A stretch of DNA of 64,000 bases. Origin: Treponema sp. (GTDB lineage: Bacteria; Spirochaetota; Spirochaetia; Treponematales; Treponemataceae). Where the stretch lies: positions 1 to 64,000 of the forward strand of contig JAEEWW010000006.1 of the NCBI GenBank assembly GCA_016287815.1. The letters are read 5' to 3'. Of the stretch, positions 42,022 through 50,733 are shown one piece after another (within the stretch, counting starts at the first letter, position 1; each line of letters starts with the position of its first letter). The notes beneath the pieces were generated by a model, which saw only the letters and a program-made list of their open reading frames with translations, made no database searches and was not told the DNA's origin. The translations under genes and the position numbers were made by a program.

Positions 42022-44928
42022 ATGAAGCGAGTTTTTGCACTTATTTTAGCTTTTTTTACAGCCTTTTCTCTATTTAGCCGTACAATTCGCGTAGGCATAT
42101 ATAACAAAGGCTCGTTTCAATCTTTTGAAAATTCTTTTGATGAATCTATTGAAGACACAGAGCCAACGGGCTATTTAATTGAACTTTTAGCAAAGTTGAG
42201 TGAATACACCGGCTGGAATTATGATTTTGTAAAATGTCGTTCTATCGAAAAATGTAAGTATCTTCTTGATGAACAGCTCATAGACATAATGGCAATGCCG
42301 CTTTGCACTCACGACAGTAACTCAAAGCTTATATACTCTTCAACACAAATTGCAACTGATGCACAGGCTATTTATACAAAGTCAGATAAATACCCGATTG
42401 CATTTGAAGATTTTACGAATTTCAGCAGTTATCAATTCGGTTTAATAAAAAACGAAGAAGCAAATAATCATTTTTTTGAATACACAAAAAACAATAAGTT
42501 TTCTCCCAAAATTTATTATTACGATTCTAAAAAAAATCTTACAGAGGCACTGAATAAATCTTTAATTGACTGCGCTGTTATGAGCCCGTTTTATGCAGAT
42601 AAAAACATGAAACTTATAGGATTTTTTGATATCTGTCCGATTTTTCTTGCAGCAAATAAAAATAATTTTGAACTTTCACAAAAACTGAATCAGGCTTTGC
42701 TATATCTTAATAACGACAATCCTGATTTTATTAAAAACCTTTCCATTAAATACACCGGCTCATTCTACACTTCTCCATTTACTCAGGAAGAACAGAAGTT
42801 TGCAAGAAGCCTTCCAATTTTAAAAGTAGGCTACACAGGAAGCTATCCTCCTGTTTCTTATACAAACCCCATTTCAGGCAATTATGAAGGAATTATAAAA
42901 ACTCTTTTAGACTTTATTGCAAAAGATTCAAACCTTAAGTTTACATATATTGAAATTCCGAAAAAAACAATAAAAGAAACAGAAAAATTTATTGAAGAAA
43001 ACAACATTATTCTTTTTCCTCAAATCAACAATAACTATTTTGCCTTTGAACAGCACAATCTTTATTCCACAATTCCGTTTATGTCTGCTAAAAAAGTTTT
43101 TGTGGGAACAAAGTACAATCCGTTCTTACCAAATGCAAAATACAGAATCGCAACAATTGAATCTTCAGCCGATACAGATGAATTTTTAAAAAACAAATAT
43201 CCAAACTGCACTATAAAAGATTTTAGGACAGTAGAAGAATCTCTGGATGCACTGCTCTCAGGAAAAGCAGATTTTGCATTCCAAAATCAACTGATTGCAG
43301 AAAATTACATAAGCCGACATAAGTATAAACATTTATTTATAGTCTCCCATGAAACAATCGAAGAAAATGTTAAGCTTACCTTCCTACAGAACAATAAAGT
43401 TTTTAAATCGGATGCGGAATACAAACTTTTACTATCTATATTAAACAAAGCGATACGGCATATAAACAAAAGCGAATTATCTAATATCATCATAAAGAAC
43501 TACATTGCAAACCAGAATCGGACAACAATTCGGAATATTATTATACAGAACTGGAAACAAATAACAGTTATTTTTGTCCTTGTTGTTTTTGGAATTACGA
43601 TGATTATAATTAACACCGTACAAAAATTAAAAAACTTTGCTGCCATCCAAAAAAGCAAAACTCATATTCAGGCAATTACGGACAACATAAACGGCGGTGT
43701 TATAACACTAAAGCAAATAGACAATGTAATCAAAATAATTTACCTGAACAAAGGCTTTTTAACCATGATTCAATATCCGGAATCTGAACTAAAATCCTTT
43801 TTGAATCTTGATTTCTGCTATTTTGTACATCCCGACGACATTGATGTTTTTACAGAAATTTTTACAATTTTTAATTCATCAAAAGAACATATTTCTATAA
43901 AATGCAGGTTAAAATGCAGGGATGATTCGTACATTAACACAATTATAAACGGAACATTTATAAATGATCCAAAAGGAAACTCTGAAATTTATTGTGTATT
44001 AATGGATATTTCTTATCAGGAACGCTTACTTTTACAGCTGCAGCAAAAACAGACACGCTATAAACTCTTCCTGGAAAAATCACATGATATGTACTTTGAT
44101 ATTAATATAGTTACAGGCGAAGTATACAAATCTGCTTTAATAAATCAGGTTTTTGGTTATCTTATGCCAGGTGAATACAAAGGAATTGATTTTTTTGCAC
44201 AATGGAAAATATACAGCGAAGACTATCATATTTTTACAGATGCAGTTTCTAGTGTTTTTGATAATATAAAGAACGAAGAAATAAAACTAAGGCTGATTTG
44301 TGACAATAATCCAATCTGGTGCAAACTTTCGCTTATGCCAGTTTGCGAAAAACAAAAGCTTATTCAGATTATAGGCCGAATAGAAGACATAGATACCGAA
44401 GAAAAAGAACGCAAAGCAATTATCCATAAAACTCAAATTGACTCTTTAACAGGCCTCTACAGAAAAGAAACCTTTATTGAACTTGCACAAAAGTATCTTG
44501 ACCAGCCGCACCAGAAAAAATCAGCCCTGATTTTCCTTGATCTGGATAATTTTAAAGCCGTAAATGACAATCTTGGCCACCTGGCAGGTGATAACGCACT
44601 TATAGACATTGCAGGAAAGCTTCAATTAATATTTTCAAACTTTGATATAATTTCACGTTTTGGCGGCGATGAATTCTGTATTCTTTTAAAAGAAATTCCA
44701 ATTTCTACATTAAAAGAAAAACTTCTATGGACTATAGAAAAACTTTCAGGCACTTATGGTGATAATTATATAAAAATCAAGGTTTCTGCAAGCATTGGGG
44801 TTGCTCTGTCTCCAGATTACGGAACAAATGTTACGATGCTTATGCAATGCGCAGACAAGGCTCTTTATCATTCAAAAAAATCAGGTAAAAACACATTTAC
44901 AATTTATTCTAGCGACATAGAAGAGTAA
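42022..44928 (+). CDS. Diguanylate cyclase with two periplasmic binding domains and PAS domains
   Basis: This 968-residue membrane sensor starts with a signal peptide (MKRVFALILAFFTAFSLF). Two SBP_bac_3-type binding domains follow (about 20-250 with GYLIELLAKLSEYTGWNYDFV; about 260-490 with GNYEGIIKTLLDFIAKDSNLKF), then a TM helix (about 510-532), PAS-like domains and a C-terminal GGDEF domain with the active site GGDEF at 881-885. The RxxD inhibitory site is absent (SNFD there). It should make cyclic-di-GMP in response to an amino acid or similar ligand. The ligand is not known. Confidence 0.92.
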   Translation: MKRVFALILAFFTAFSLFSRTIRVGIYNKGSFQSFENSFDESIEDTEPTGYLIELLAKLSEYTGWNYDFVKCRSIEKCKYLLDEQLIDIMAMPLCTHDSNSKLIYSSTQIATDAQAIYTKSDKYPIAFEDFTNFSSYQFGLIKNEEANNHFFEYTKNNKFSPKIYYYDSKKNLTEALNKSLIDCAVMSPFYADKNMKLIGFFDICPIFLAANKNNFELSQKLNQALLYLNNDNPDFIKNLSIKYTGSFYTSPFTQEEQKFARSLPILKVGYTGSYPPVSYTNPISGNYEGIIKTLLDFIAKDSNLKFTYIEIPKKTIKETEKFIEENNIILFPQINNNYFAFEQHNLYSTIPFMSAKKVFVGTKYNPFLPNAKYRIATIESSADTDEFLKNKYPNCTIKDFRTVEESLDALLSGKADFAFQNQLIAENYISRHKYKHLFIVSHETIEENVKLTFLQNNKVFKSDAEYKLLLSILNKAIRHINKSELSNIIIKNYIANQNRTTIRNIIIQNWKQITVIFVLVVFGITMIIINTVQKLKNFAAIQKSKTHIQAITDNINGGVITLKQIDNVIKIIYLNKGFLTMIQYPESELKSFLNLDFCYFVHPDDIDVFTEIFTIFNSSKEHISIKCRLKCRDDSYINTIINGTFINDPKGNSEIYCVLMDISYQERLLLQLQQKQTRYKLFLEKSHDMYFDINIVTGEVYKSALINQVFGYLMPGEYKGIDFFAQWKIYSEDYHIFTDAVSSVFDNIKNEEIKLRLICDNNPIWCKLSLMPVCEKQKLIQIIGRIEDIDTEEKERKAIIHKTQIDSLTGLYRKETFIELAQKYLDQPHQKKSALIFLDLDNFKAVNDNLGHLAGDNALIDIAGKLQLIFSNFDIISRFGGDEFCILLKEIPISTLKEKLLWTIEKLSGTYGDNYIKIKVSASIGVALSPDYGTNVTMLMQCADKALYHSKKSGKNTFTIYSSDIEE

Positions 44929-44935
44929 GGCATAA

Positions 44936-44970
44936 AAAAAGCGGACAAACAATAATTGCTGTCCGCTTTT
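44936..44970 (+). terminator. Terminator after the SBP-PAS-GGDEF gene
   Basis: AAAGCGGACA (44938-44947) and its inverse (44960-44969) with A and T runs outside. The rest of 44971-45049 has CAGGTCGC at 44981 and again at 45051 and otherwise no feature I can name. Confidence 0.75.
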
Positions 44971-45049
44971 AATAGATTATCAGGTCGCGCCCGCTAATTA
45001 CAAGACACAAGTCTATAATAACAAGGCGCGAGCCTACAATACAGTTACG

Positions 45050-46558
45050 TCAGGTCGCCGAAGCAGCCTTAGCCTTCTTTTCTGCTCTTCTTTCTGCAAT
45101 TATCGGATATGCGATTGCAGCAATAGAAATTATGAACAGAATTACTGTCATTGGACGGATAAAGAATCCAGAAGGACCTGTAACCATCAATGTCTGAACA
45201 TAATTTGTTTCAATAAGCTTACCAAGAACAAGACCAAGTACAACCGGAGAAGACGGATAATCATATTTCTTGAACATCCAGCCGATAAGACCAAAGGCAA
45301 GACATGTTCCTACGTCAAACATAGATTTCTTAATAGAATAACTGCCAAGAATAGCAAAAGCAAAGATTAACGGGAACAGGATTGTCTTTTTAATGTATCC
45401 GACTCTTACCCAAAGGCGAGCGCCATATGTTCCAATAGCTGCCATCAAAATGTTAGCAATAAACATTGAAGCAAACAAACCGTAAACAAGTTTTGGTTCG
45501 TTTGTAAACAACTGAGGACCAGGATTAAGGTTATGAATCATCAAAGCAGAAAGCAATACAGCTGCTGTTGAAGAACCAGGAATACCCAAAGTTAAAAGCG
45601 GAACCATAGCTCCACCAACAGAACCAGAGTTTGAAGCTTCTGCAGCAGCAACACCTTCCGGAGCACCCTTTCCAAAAGTCTCAGGATGTTTACTCATACG
45701 TTTTTCAACATCATAAGCAAGGAATGAAGCAATTGTACCGCCGGCACCAGGGAAGATACCAATCAAACATCCTGCAAGACCTGCTCTTACAATACTCCAC
45801 TTAAGTTTCCAGTAGTAAATCAGTTTTGGAAGTGTATAGTTTACGCCTTCTGCTTCTTTAGCCTGTTTGTTAGGATCATAGTTTTCAAGATTTGCTAAAA
45901 CTTCACCCAAAGCAAAAAGACCAATCAAAACAGGAACCATTTCAAAGCCGTCAAACAACTTTGTAACGCCAAATGTAAAGCGCTTAATACCGAATGTAGG
46001 ATCAAGCCCCATTGTATTAAGAATAAGACCGAACAGACATGTAGCCAAAGCTTTCTGCCAGTTCTTTCCACCAAGAGTAGCAACTGTTGTAAGCCCCATT
46101 ATACAAAGTGCAAAATATTCTGAAGGCCAGAATTTAATTGCTACTTTAGAAAGCGGAACAGAGAAGAAAATCAAGATAATGGCACCAATGATACCGCCCC
46201 AAACAGAAGCCCACAAAGAAATACCCATTGCTTCGCCGGCACGGCCTTTCTTCAAAAGAGGATAGCCGTCAAATGCCGTTACAGTTGCAGATGGAGTTCC
46301 AGGTGTATTAATTGCAACAGCGGTAATTGAACCACCGTAATTTGCTCCGATATAAATACCCATAAGCATTACCATAGCCATTACAGGACTCATGGCATAT
46401 GTCATAGGAAGCAAAAGTGCTACAGCCATTGAAGGTGAAATTCCAGGAATTGCACCACCAAGAATACCAACACATACACCGACAAATATAAAGATTATAG
46501 GTCGTATACCAGCAATAACTTCGAATCCAAGACCAAGATTTGTAAATATTTCACTCAT
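45050..46558 (-). CDS. tctA: Tripartite tricarboxylate transporter, large membrane subunit TctA
   Basis: This 502-residue protein has about ten to twelve membrane helices and the TctA blocks GGAIPGISPSMAVALLLPMTYAMSP, YGGSITAVAINTPGTPSATVTAFDGYP and GIFPGAGGTIASFLAYD. With TctB and TctC it imports a carboxylate using an ion gradient. It is the third gene of tctC-tctB-tctA. Substrate (citrate, tartrate, other) is not fixed by sequence. Confidence 0.95.
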   Translation of the reverse strand: MSEIFTNLGLGFEVIAGIRPIIFIFVGVCVGILGGAIPGISPSMAVALLLPMTYAMSPVMAMVMLMGIYIGANYGGSITAVAINTPGTPSATVTAFDGYPLLKKGRAGEAMGISLWASVWGGIIGAIILIFFSVPLSKVAIKFWPSEYFALCIMGLTTVATLGGKNWQKALATCLFGLILNTMGLDPTFGIKRFTFGVTKLFDGFEMVPVLIGLFALGEVLANLENYDPNKQAKEAEGVNYTLPKLIYYWKLKWSIVRAGLAGCLIGIFPGAGGTIASFLAYDVEKRMSKHPETFGKGAPEGVAAAEASNSGSVGGAMVPLLTLGIPGSSTAAVLLSALMIHNLNPGPQLFTNEPKLVYGLFASMFIANILMAAIGTYGARLWVRVGYIKKTILFPLIFAFAILGSYSIKKSMFDVGTCLAFGLIGWMFKKYDYPSSPVVLGLVLGKLIETNYVQTLMVTGPSGFFIRPMTVILFIISIAAIAYPIIAERRAEKKAKAASAT

Positions 46559-46570
46559 ATACTACCTTCC

Positions 46571-47149
46571 TTATTTTGCAATCCATGAGAATAAAAGACC
46601 GAAAGGCAACTTTATGAACAGCAGCTTGTAGAAAACAACGTATGTAAAAATACACCATACGACAGGAGTAATAATAAGCTGAAGTTTATTTCGTTCTCCC
46701 ATTGCATACATTACAAGAACAATGAATGCAGCAGAACTTAAATAGTAGCCGATATAATTGAACAGAATTACGCTGAAAATTGAACCTACACCAACAAGAA
46801 GAGCAAAAACCCATTTATTGAATTTTTCATCAGGTTCAGCGCCCTGTTTAAGAACAGCTACAAAAGCACCTATTGAAGCCAGAAGCATAAGCAATGCCCA
46901 AAGGCGCGGAACAGTTCTTGGAGTAGCACCTGCATCTTTTGCCAGCTTACTGATTCTCAAAGAGAATGTAAGGATATAGAACAAAAGAGTTACAAAGTCC
47001 ATGCCGCAAAGAACAAGCAGCTGTCCTTTTACAGGTTTTGTACGTTTATTTGAATCAAATAAATAATAAAGACCAACCATAACTGCAGCAAAAGCCAGTA
47101 AAATCCAGCCATACTTCAGTTTGGAAAGCCATGTAGAAAATGCAGTCAT
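46571..47149 (-). CDS. tctB: Tripartite tricarboxylate transporter, small membrane subunit TctB
   Basis: This 192-residue protein has five likely membrane helices (YGWILLAFAAVMVGLYYLF, FVTLLFYILTFSLRI, LWALLMLLASIGAFVAVL, FALLVGVGSIFSVILFNYIGYYL, LIITPVVWCIFTYVVFYKLLFI). The C-terminal pattern with VVFYKLLFIKLPFG is typical for TctB. It lies 12 bp before tctA and 72 bp after tctC, with a strong hairpin in that gap. Confidence 0.9.
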   Translation of the reverse strand: MTAFSTWLSKLKYGWILLAFAAVMVGLYYLFDSNKRTKPVKGQLLVLCGMDFVTLLFYILTFSLRISKLAKDAGATPRTVPRLWALLMLLASIGAFVAVLKQGAEPDEKFNKWVFALLVGVGSIFSVILFNYIGYYLSSAAFIVLVMYAMGERNKLQLIITPVVWCIFTYVVFYKLLFIKLPFGLLFSWIAK

Positions 47150-47170
47150 TTAAATCTTTTCCTTTTTTCA

Positions 47171-47201
47171 CAAAAAATCCCGAGGGGGATTTCCCCTCGG
47201 G
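47171..47201 (-). terminator. Strong terminator/attenuator between tctC and tctB
   Basis: CCCGAGGGG (47179-47187) and CCCCTCGGG (47193-47201) form a 9-bp stem, five-base loop, followed by six T on the minus strand. It lies inside the transporter operon, right after tctC, and should reduce tctB-tctA expression relative to the binding protein. Confidence 0.85.
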
Positions 47202-47220
47202 CTAAATAAAAGCACTAAGC

Positions 47221-48222
47221 TTAGCGTTTGTAATCAGAAGAAATCTGATCTACACTCTTCAATACATCAATTGTACTTGTAACTTCGTCATTTACAATCT
47301 TTGTAAATGCTTCTGTCTTGTCTGTAAGTACAACAAGTTTGTTAGAAGTCATGTAGTCAATCCATTCCTTATCGGCAGATACTTTGTCACAAACATCCTG
47401 GAACCATTTAATCATGCCTTTTGGAGTTCCTTTCTTAACTGCATAGCCACGCCACATTGAAATTTCATCCAATTTAGCACTGTAGCCAAGATCAGAATAT
47501 GAAGGAACATTTTCAAGTCCTGGAACCTTAGATTTTGTACCGATTACAAGAGCCTGTACTGCATATTTCTTTGTGTCACCCGGGTTACCTACAGAAGCAA
47601 CTGTCTGACCGCCAAGAAGTGCTGCAAAGTTTTTCTTTGCAGATTCATAAGAAACAGCCTTGAAATCAACTCCTACTTCAGAGAATACCTGAACGGCATC
47701 AATGTATTTTGCACCGTAGTTTGGTTCAGAAAGAGTAATTGTATTACCTTTTTTACCCCATTCTACAAGTTCTTTGAAAGAAGTGAATTTTGGATTACCG
47801 CCAGCAGGGTTAATCGGAACAAGAACACAATATGGGTCTGACATCAAACCATAGATGTATTCAAATCCGTCAACATATTCTTTACAATCCAATTCAGACT
47901 GAATAACAGCATCAAGATATGTTGGAGCAAGAGCAAATACAGTGTATCCGTCTGCATTCTGGTTCAATACCCATTCACCTGCTGTAAGACCACCCGCACC
48001 AGCGTTGTTATCTACAACAAATGTAGCATCTGTATACTTACCTGCAATTTCTACCCATTTTCTTGAGTAAAGATCCATTGCACCACCAACGGCAACGTGA
48101 TTCATAATTGTAATAGGCTGAGAAGGCTTCCATTCCTTTTCAGAGGAATCTGAAGCACCATTAGCAAATACCATAGAACCACAAATAAGTGCTAAAAGAG
48201 CACCAGTCAACATTTTTTTCAT
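47221..48222 (-). CDS. tctC: Tripartite tricarboxylate transporter substrate-binding protein TctC
   Basis: This 333-residue protein has a lipoprotein-like or Sec signal (MKKMLTGALLALICGSMVFANGAS), and the TctC/Bug fold marks IMNHVAVGGAMDLYSRKW, VDNNAGAGGLTAGEWVLNQNADGYT. AAGGAGG precedes the ATG. It captures the carboxylate for TctA/B. It starts 30 bp after ppx. Confidence 0.93.
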   Translation of the reverse strand: MKKMLTGALLALICGSMVFANGASDSSEKEWKPSQPITIMNHVAVGGAMDLYSRKWVEIAGKYTDATFVVDNNAGAGGLTAGEWVLNQNADGYTVFALAPTYLDAVIQSELDCKEYVDGFEYIYGLMSDPYCVLVPINPAGGNPKFTSFKELVEWGKKGNTITLSEPNYGAKYIDAVQVFSEVGVDFKAVSYESAKKNFAALLGGQTVASVGNPGDTKKYAVQALVIGTKSKVPGLENVPSYSDLGYSAKLDEISMWRGYAVKKGTPKGMIKWFQDVCDKVSADKEWIDYMTSNKLVVLTDKTEAFTKIVNDEVTSTIDVLKSVDQISSDYKR

Positions 48223-48252
48223 TTTTTTCCTCCTTGTCAGGTTTAATGAAAA

Positions 48253-49167
48253 TTATTTCTGGAAAAGATCAAATGCAAGACCATGGCGAAGACCTCTATC
48301 AGAGATAGTAAGCTTATCAACACCAAGTCTTGTTGTAATTACCTTAAGAATACATGCACCGGCAAGAATAACGTCTGCTCTCTTTGGCTGAAGACCAGGA
48401 AGTTCCTTGCGCTGTTCAATTGTGCGTTTTGAATATTCGGCAATCTGTTCATCAATGTCTTTAACAGTAAGATCTGAACCCTGAATAACAGCAGGATCAT
48501 ATTTTACCATCTTGTGCTTTACAGCACCCATTGATGTTACAGTTCCACCCATACCAACAAGCTGCATAGGTTTTCCGTTTACACCAGCTTCTTCAAATTC
48601 CTTGTTAATCTGTGCAATAGCAGCATCAACCTGTTCTTTTGTAACAGGATCAGAAGTAAGATAATTTTCTGTAATTCTTACTGCACCAAGGTTTACAGAG
48701 AAGCGTTTTTCAAGATTTGTGCCTTTGCCGAAAATAAATTCAGTAGAACCACCGCCTGTATCAAAAATAACAAGGTCGCCACCCTGAAGTGTAAGTCCTG
48801 AAAGAACAGCAAGGTAAGAAAGACGTGCTTCTTCTTCACCAGGAATAATCTTTACTTCAACACCGCAAGCCTTCTTAACAGCAGCAATAAAGTCAGCAGA
48901 GTTAGAAGCTTTTCTTAATGCCATTGTTCCAACTGAAACAATTTCATCTGCTCCAAGTTCTTTTGCGCGTGCTGCAAACTTTGCAACACCGTCTACGTTT
49001 CTCTGCATTGCTTCCGGGCTGATTGCACCAGTTTTATCAAGACCTTCACCAAGACGTGCAATATCATTTGCATCTTCTATAGTAGTAATAGTCTTGTCAG
49101 CAGCAAGTTCACCAACAAAAAATTTAATGGAATTTGAACCGATATCAATGATTGCTTTTCTAGCCAT
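48253..49167 (-). CDS. Exopolyphosphatase / guanosine pentaphosphate phosphatase family
   Basis: This 304-residue protein is the short Ppx/GppA form (N-terminal ASKHA domains only). It shows DIGSNSIKFFVGEL, ATMALRKASNS, DTGGGSTEF and GLRHGLAFDLF. It hydrolyses polyphosphate ends or pppGpp; the sequence cannot choose. It follows a CYTH-like gene, which also suggests polyphosphate or triphosphate chemistry. Confidence 0.92.
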   Translation of the reverse strand: MARKAIIDIGSNSIKFFVGELAADKTITTIEDANDIARLGEGLDKTGAISPEAMQRNVDGVAKFAARAKELGADEIVSVGTMALRKASNSADFIAAVKKACGVEVKIIPGEEEARLSYLAVLSGLTLQGGDLVIFDTGGGSTEFIFGKGTNLEKRFSVNLGAVRITENYLTSDPVTKEQVDAAIAQINKEFEEAGVNGKPMQLVGMGGTVTSMGAVKHKMVKYDPAVIQGSDLTVKDIDEQIAEYSKRTIEQRKELPGLQPKRADVILAGACILKVITTRLGVDKLTISDRGLRHGLAFDLFQK

Positions 49168-49190
49168 CTTTAATCTCCTATCAGACTATA

Positions 49191-49212
49191 GCGGCGCTGC
49201 AGGCATGCAACG
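49191..49212 (-). other. Hairpin between the CYTH-like gene and ppx
   Basis: GGCGTTGCA/TGCAGCGCC with a four-base loop and one wobble, in the 54-base gap, no T-run. Could slow or stabilise the message between the two genes. Confidence 0.35.
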
Positions 49213-49221
49213 CCAAGTCCT

Positions 49222-49815
49222 TTATTTTTCCATTCCTACAGCCTGCTTCATAGCATGGATGTAGTTGATGTTTGGTAAACCTTCGAGACCAAGTTCTTTT
49301 ACAGTCTTCATAACATTAGCCGGATCTTCGTGTTCAACACAAATTGTGCGGTTTGCAACTCCGTTAAATGTTGTTTCTGCAATTTCAACAGTAGCACCAT
49401 TGATTTTGTAGATAGAGCGTTCCTTATATACGTCAACGATTTCCAGGTCCTTGCATGGTTTTACAAGTTCATCAAGATACTGGTCGTATGTGTATTCATC
49501 TCTCTTGAATTCAGGAGCATCAACTTTGAAGAAATTTTTGAAGAGATTTTCGATTGTCTCTTTCTTCATAGGGAAAGTTTCTTTCATTGTCGGATACCAC
49601 TGTTCAAGTTTGTTTTCATCAACCTGTTTAAGTGATTTGATGTCCATAAGATCATCGCGGATTTTGCAGTTTTCACCGCTTGTCTTAGCAGTCAGAATGT
49701 ACTTTTCTGAACTTTTCTTGAAATTGTCCATTTCATAGCTTTTAATTTTTGGTTCTGCAGCACCAAAATCCTTTCCAAATGTTCTCCATTCCCATCTTGG
49801 AATAATTACACCCAT
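49222..49815 (-). CDS. Putative CYTH-like (triphosphate tunnel) protein adjacent to ppx
   Basis: I do not recognise a named family with certainty. The 197-residue protein has no signal or membrane segment. It begins IIPRWEWRTFG and later has KERSIYKINGATVEIAETTFNG, RTICVEHEDPANVMKTVKELGL and NINYIHAMKQ, an order of charged strands and a final helix like CYTH domains, though the classic ExExK is not obvious. Fold assignment is tentative. Co-transcription ahead of ppx supports a role in polyphosphate or nucleoside triphosphate metabolism. GGAGG precedes the ATG. Confidence 0.55.
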   Translation of the reverse strand: MGVIIPRWEWRTFGKDFGAAEPKIKSYEMDNFKKSSEKYILTAKTSGENCKIRDDLMDIKSLKQVDENKLEQWYPTMKETFPMKKETIENLFKNFFKVDAPEFKRDEYTYDQYLDELVKPCKDLEIVDVYKERSIYKINGATVEIAETTFNGVANRTICVEHEDPANVMKTVKELGLEGLPNINYIHAMKQAVGMEK

Positions 49816-49946
49816 TTTTTTACCTCCAAAAATAAATGTAGCTTTACTTTATATTTAAGGAAAAAACTTTTTCCCTATATCACATTTTATAGAATAACCT
49901 AGAATTCAATATTTAGCAAATTCTACAAGTTTTGTTATTCCAAAAT

Positions 49947-50222
49947 CTATTTATTAACCAAATCCTTAAGGGCTTTTCCAGCTTTGAATTTAGGGGTCTT
50001 CGCAGCTTTGATTTTAATTGTTTCTCCTGTCTTAGGATTGCGGCCATTACGTGCAGGACGAGTTCCAACATCAAATGTTCCAAATCCAATGAGCTGTACA
50101 GCTTCACCTTTTGAAAGTGATTCAGAAACAGTCTTTATAAAAGCCTTTACAGCGCTTTCAGAATCTTTTTTTGTTAAACCTGTTTCTTTTGCAATTTTAC
50201 TTACTAATTCTACTTTGTTCAT
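49947..50222 (-). CDS. hup: HU/IHF-family DNA-binding protein
   Basis: This 91-residue nucleoid protein has [22 protein letters not shown], the beta-arm block [22 protein letters not shown] and the final [13 protein letters not shown]. Length and sequence are typical HU. GGAG precedes the ATG. The 198-bp upstream gap is AT-rich with no clear promoter that I would name. Confidence 0.95.
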   Translation of the reverse strand: MNKVELVSKIAKETGLTKKDSESAVKAFIKTVSESLSKGEAVQLIGFGTFDVGTRPARNGRNPKTGETIKIKAAKTPKFKAGKALKDLVNK

Positions 50223-50420
50223 TTCTTTTCTCCATTTTTAAAATAAATAGTGTCATTATTATTACATAAAATTCTTTATTAGGCGAGAGACTAAATGATT
50301 TTTAATGTATTTTTTTAGGCTGATTTTTTAAGGACAGTATAAAAAAACAAAAAACGTAAAAAAGTGTATCCCAGAGACAAACATATCAGAGGAAAATATA
50401 AATTAATTGAGGAAAAAAAA

Positions 50421-50492
50421 CGCTCCCTACGGGAGTTGAACCCATCTTTAAAGATTGAGAATCTTTCGTCCTAGCCGATAGACGAAGGGAGC
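50421..50492 (-). tRNA. tRNA-Glu (CTC)
   Basis: A 72-nt cloverleaf on the minus strand: acceptor GCTCCCT/AGGGAGC, anticodon stem AAAGA/TCTTT with loop TTCTCAA (anticodon CTC at 50457-50459), T-loop GGTTCAACTCC. The 3' CCA is not encoded; a run of eight T follows at once and likely ends transcription. Confidence 0.9.
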
Positions 50493-50544
50493 AGACTTGA
50501 ATCAAGCCTCTATAAAAAAGTTTTATAGATTGCCATATACTAAA

Positions 50545-50567
50545 AAACTGACCCTTAAGGTCAGTTT
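50545..50567 (-). terminator. Hairpin between tRNA-Gln and tRNA-Glu
   Basis: AAACTGACC and its inverse GGTCAGTTT (9-bp stem, 5-base loop) followed by T-rich sequence on the minus strand. It looks like a terminator or a processing stem between the two tRNAs. Confidence 0.6.
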
Positions 50568-50577
50568 CTTAATCAAG

Positions 50578-50648
50578 TTCCCCAAGGAGGATTCGAACCC
50601 CCACAATCAGAACCAGAATCTGAGGTGCTACCATTACACAATCGGGGA
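50578..50648 (-). tRNA. tRNA-Gln (CTG)
   Basis: A 71-nt cloverleaf on the minus strand: acceptor TCCCCGA/TTGGGGA with one G-U, anticodon stem TCAGA/TCTGA with loop TTCTGGT (anticodon CTG), T-loop GGTTCGAATCC. No encoded CCA. Confidence 0.9.
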
Positions 50649-50663
50649 ATGCAATGTAGAAGT

Positions 50664-50692
50664 AATATATATAATAGCTTATTTTGTGTCAA
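50664..50692 (-). promoter_or_regulatory. Promoter of the tRNA-Gln/tRNA-Glu unit
   Basis: TTGACA (50687-50692) and TATATT (50664-50669) with a 17-bp spacer on the minus strand; the start would lie just a few bases before the tRNA-Gln. Confidence 0.7.
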
Positions 50693-50733
50693 GTAGGCTT
50701 GAAAAACAAATATATTTTTTATAGGATTTAAGA

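Noticed and set aside
44971-45060. CRISPR-like direct repeats (CAGGTCGC twice)
   Set aside because: Only two imperfect short copies about 70 bp apart; no array structure and no cas genes in the window.
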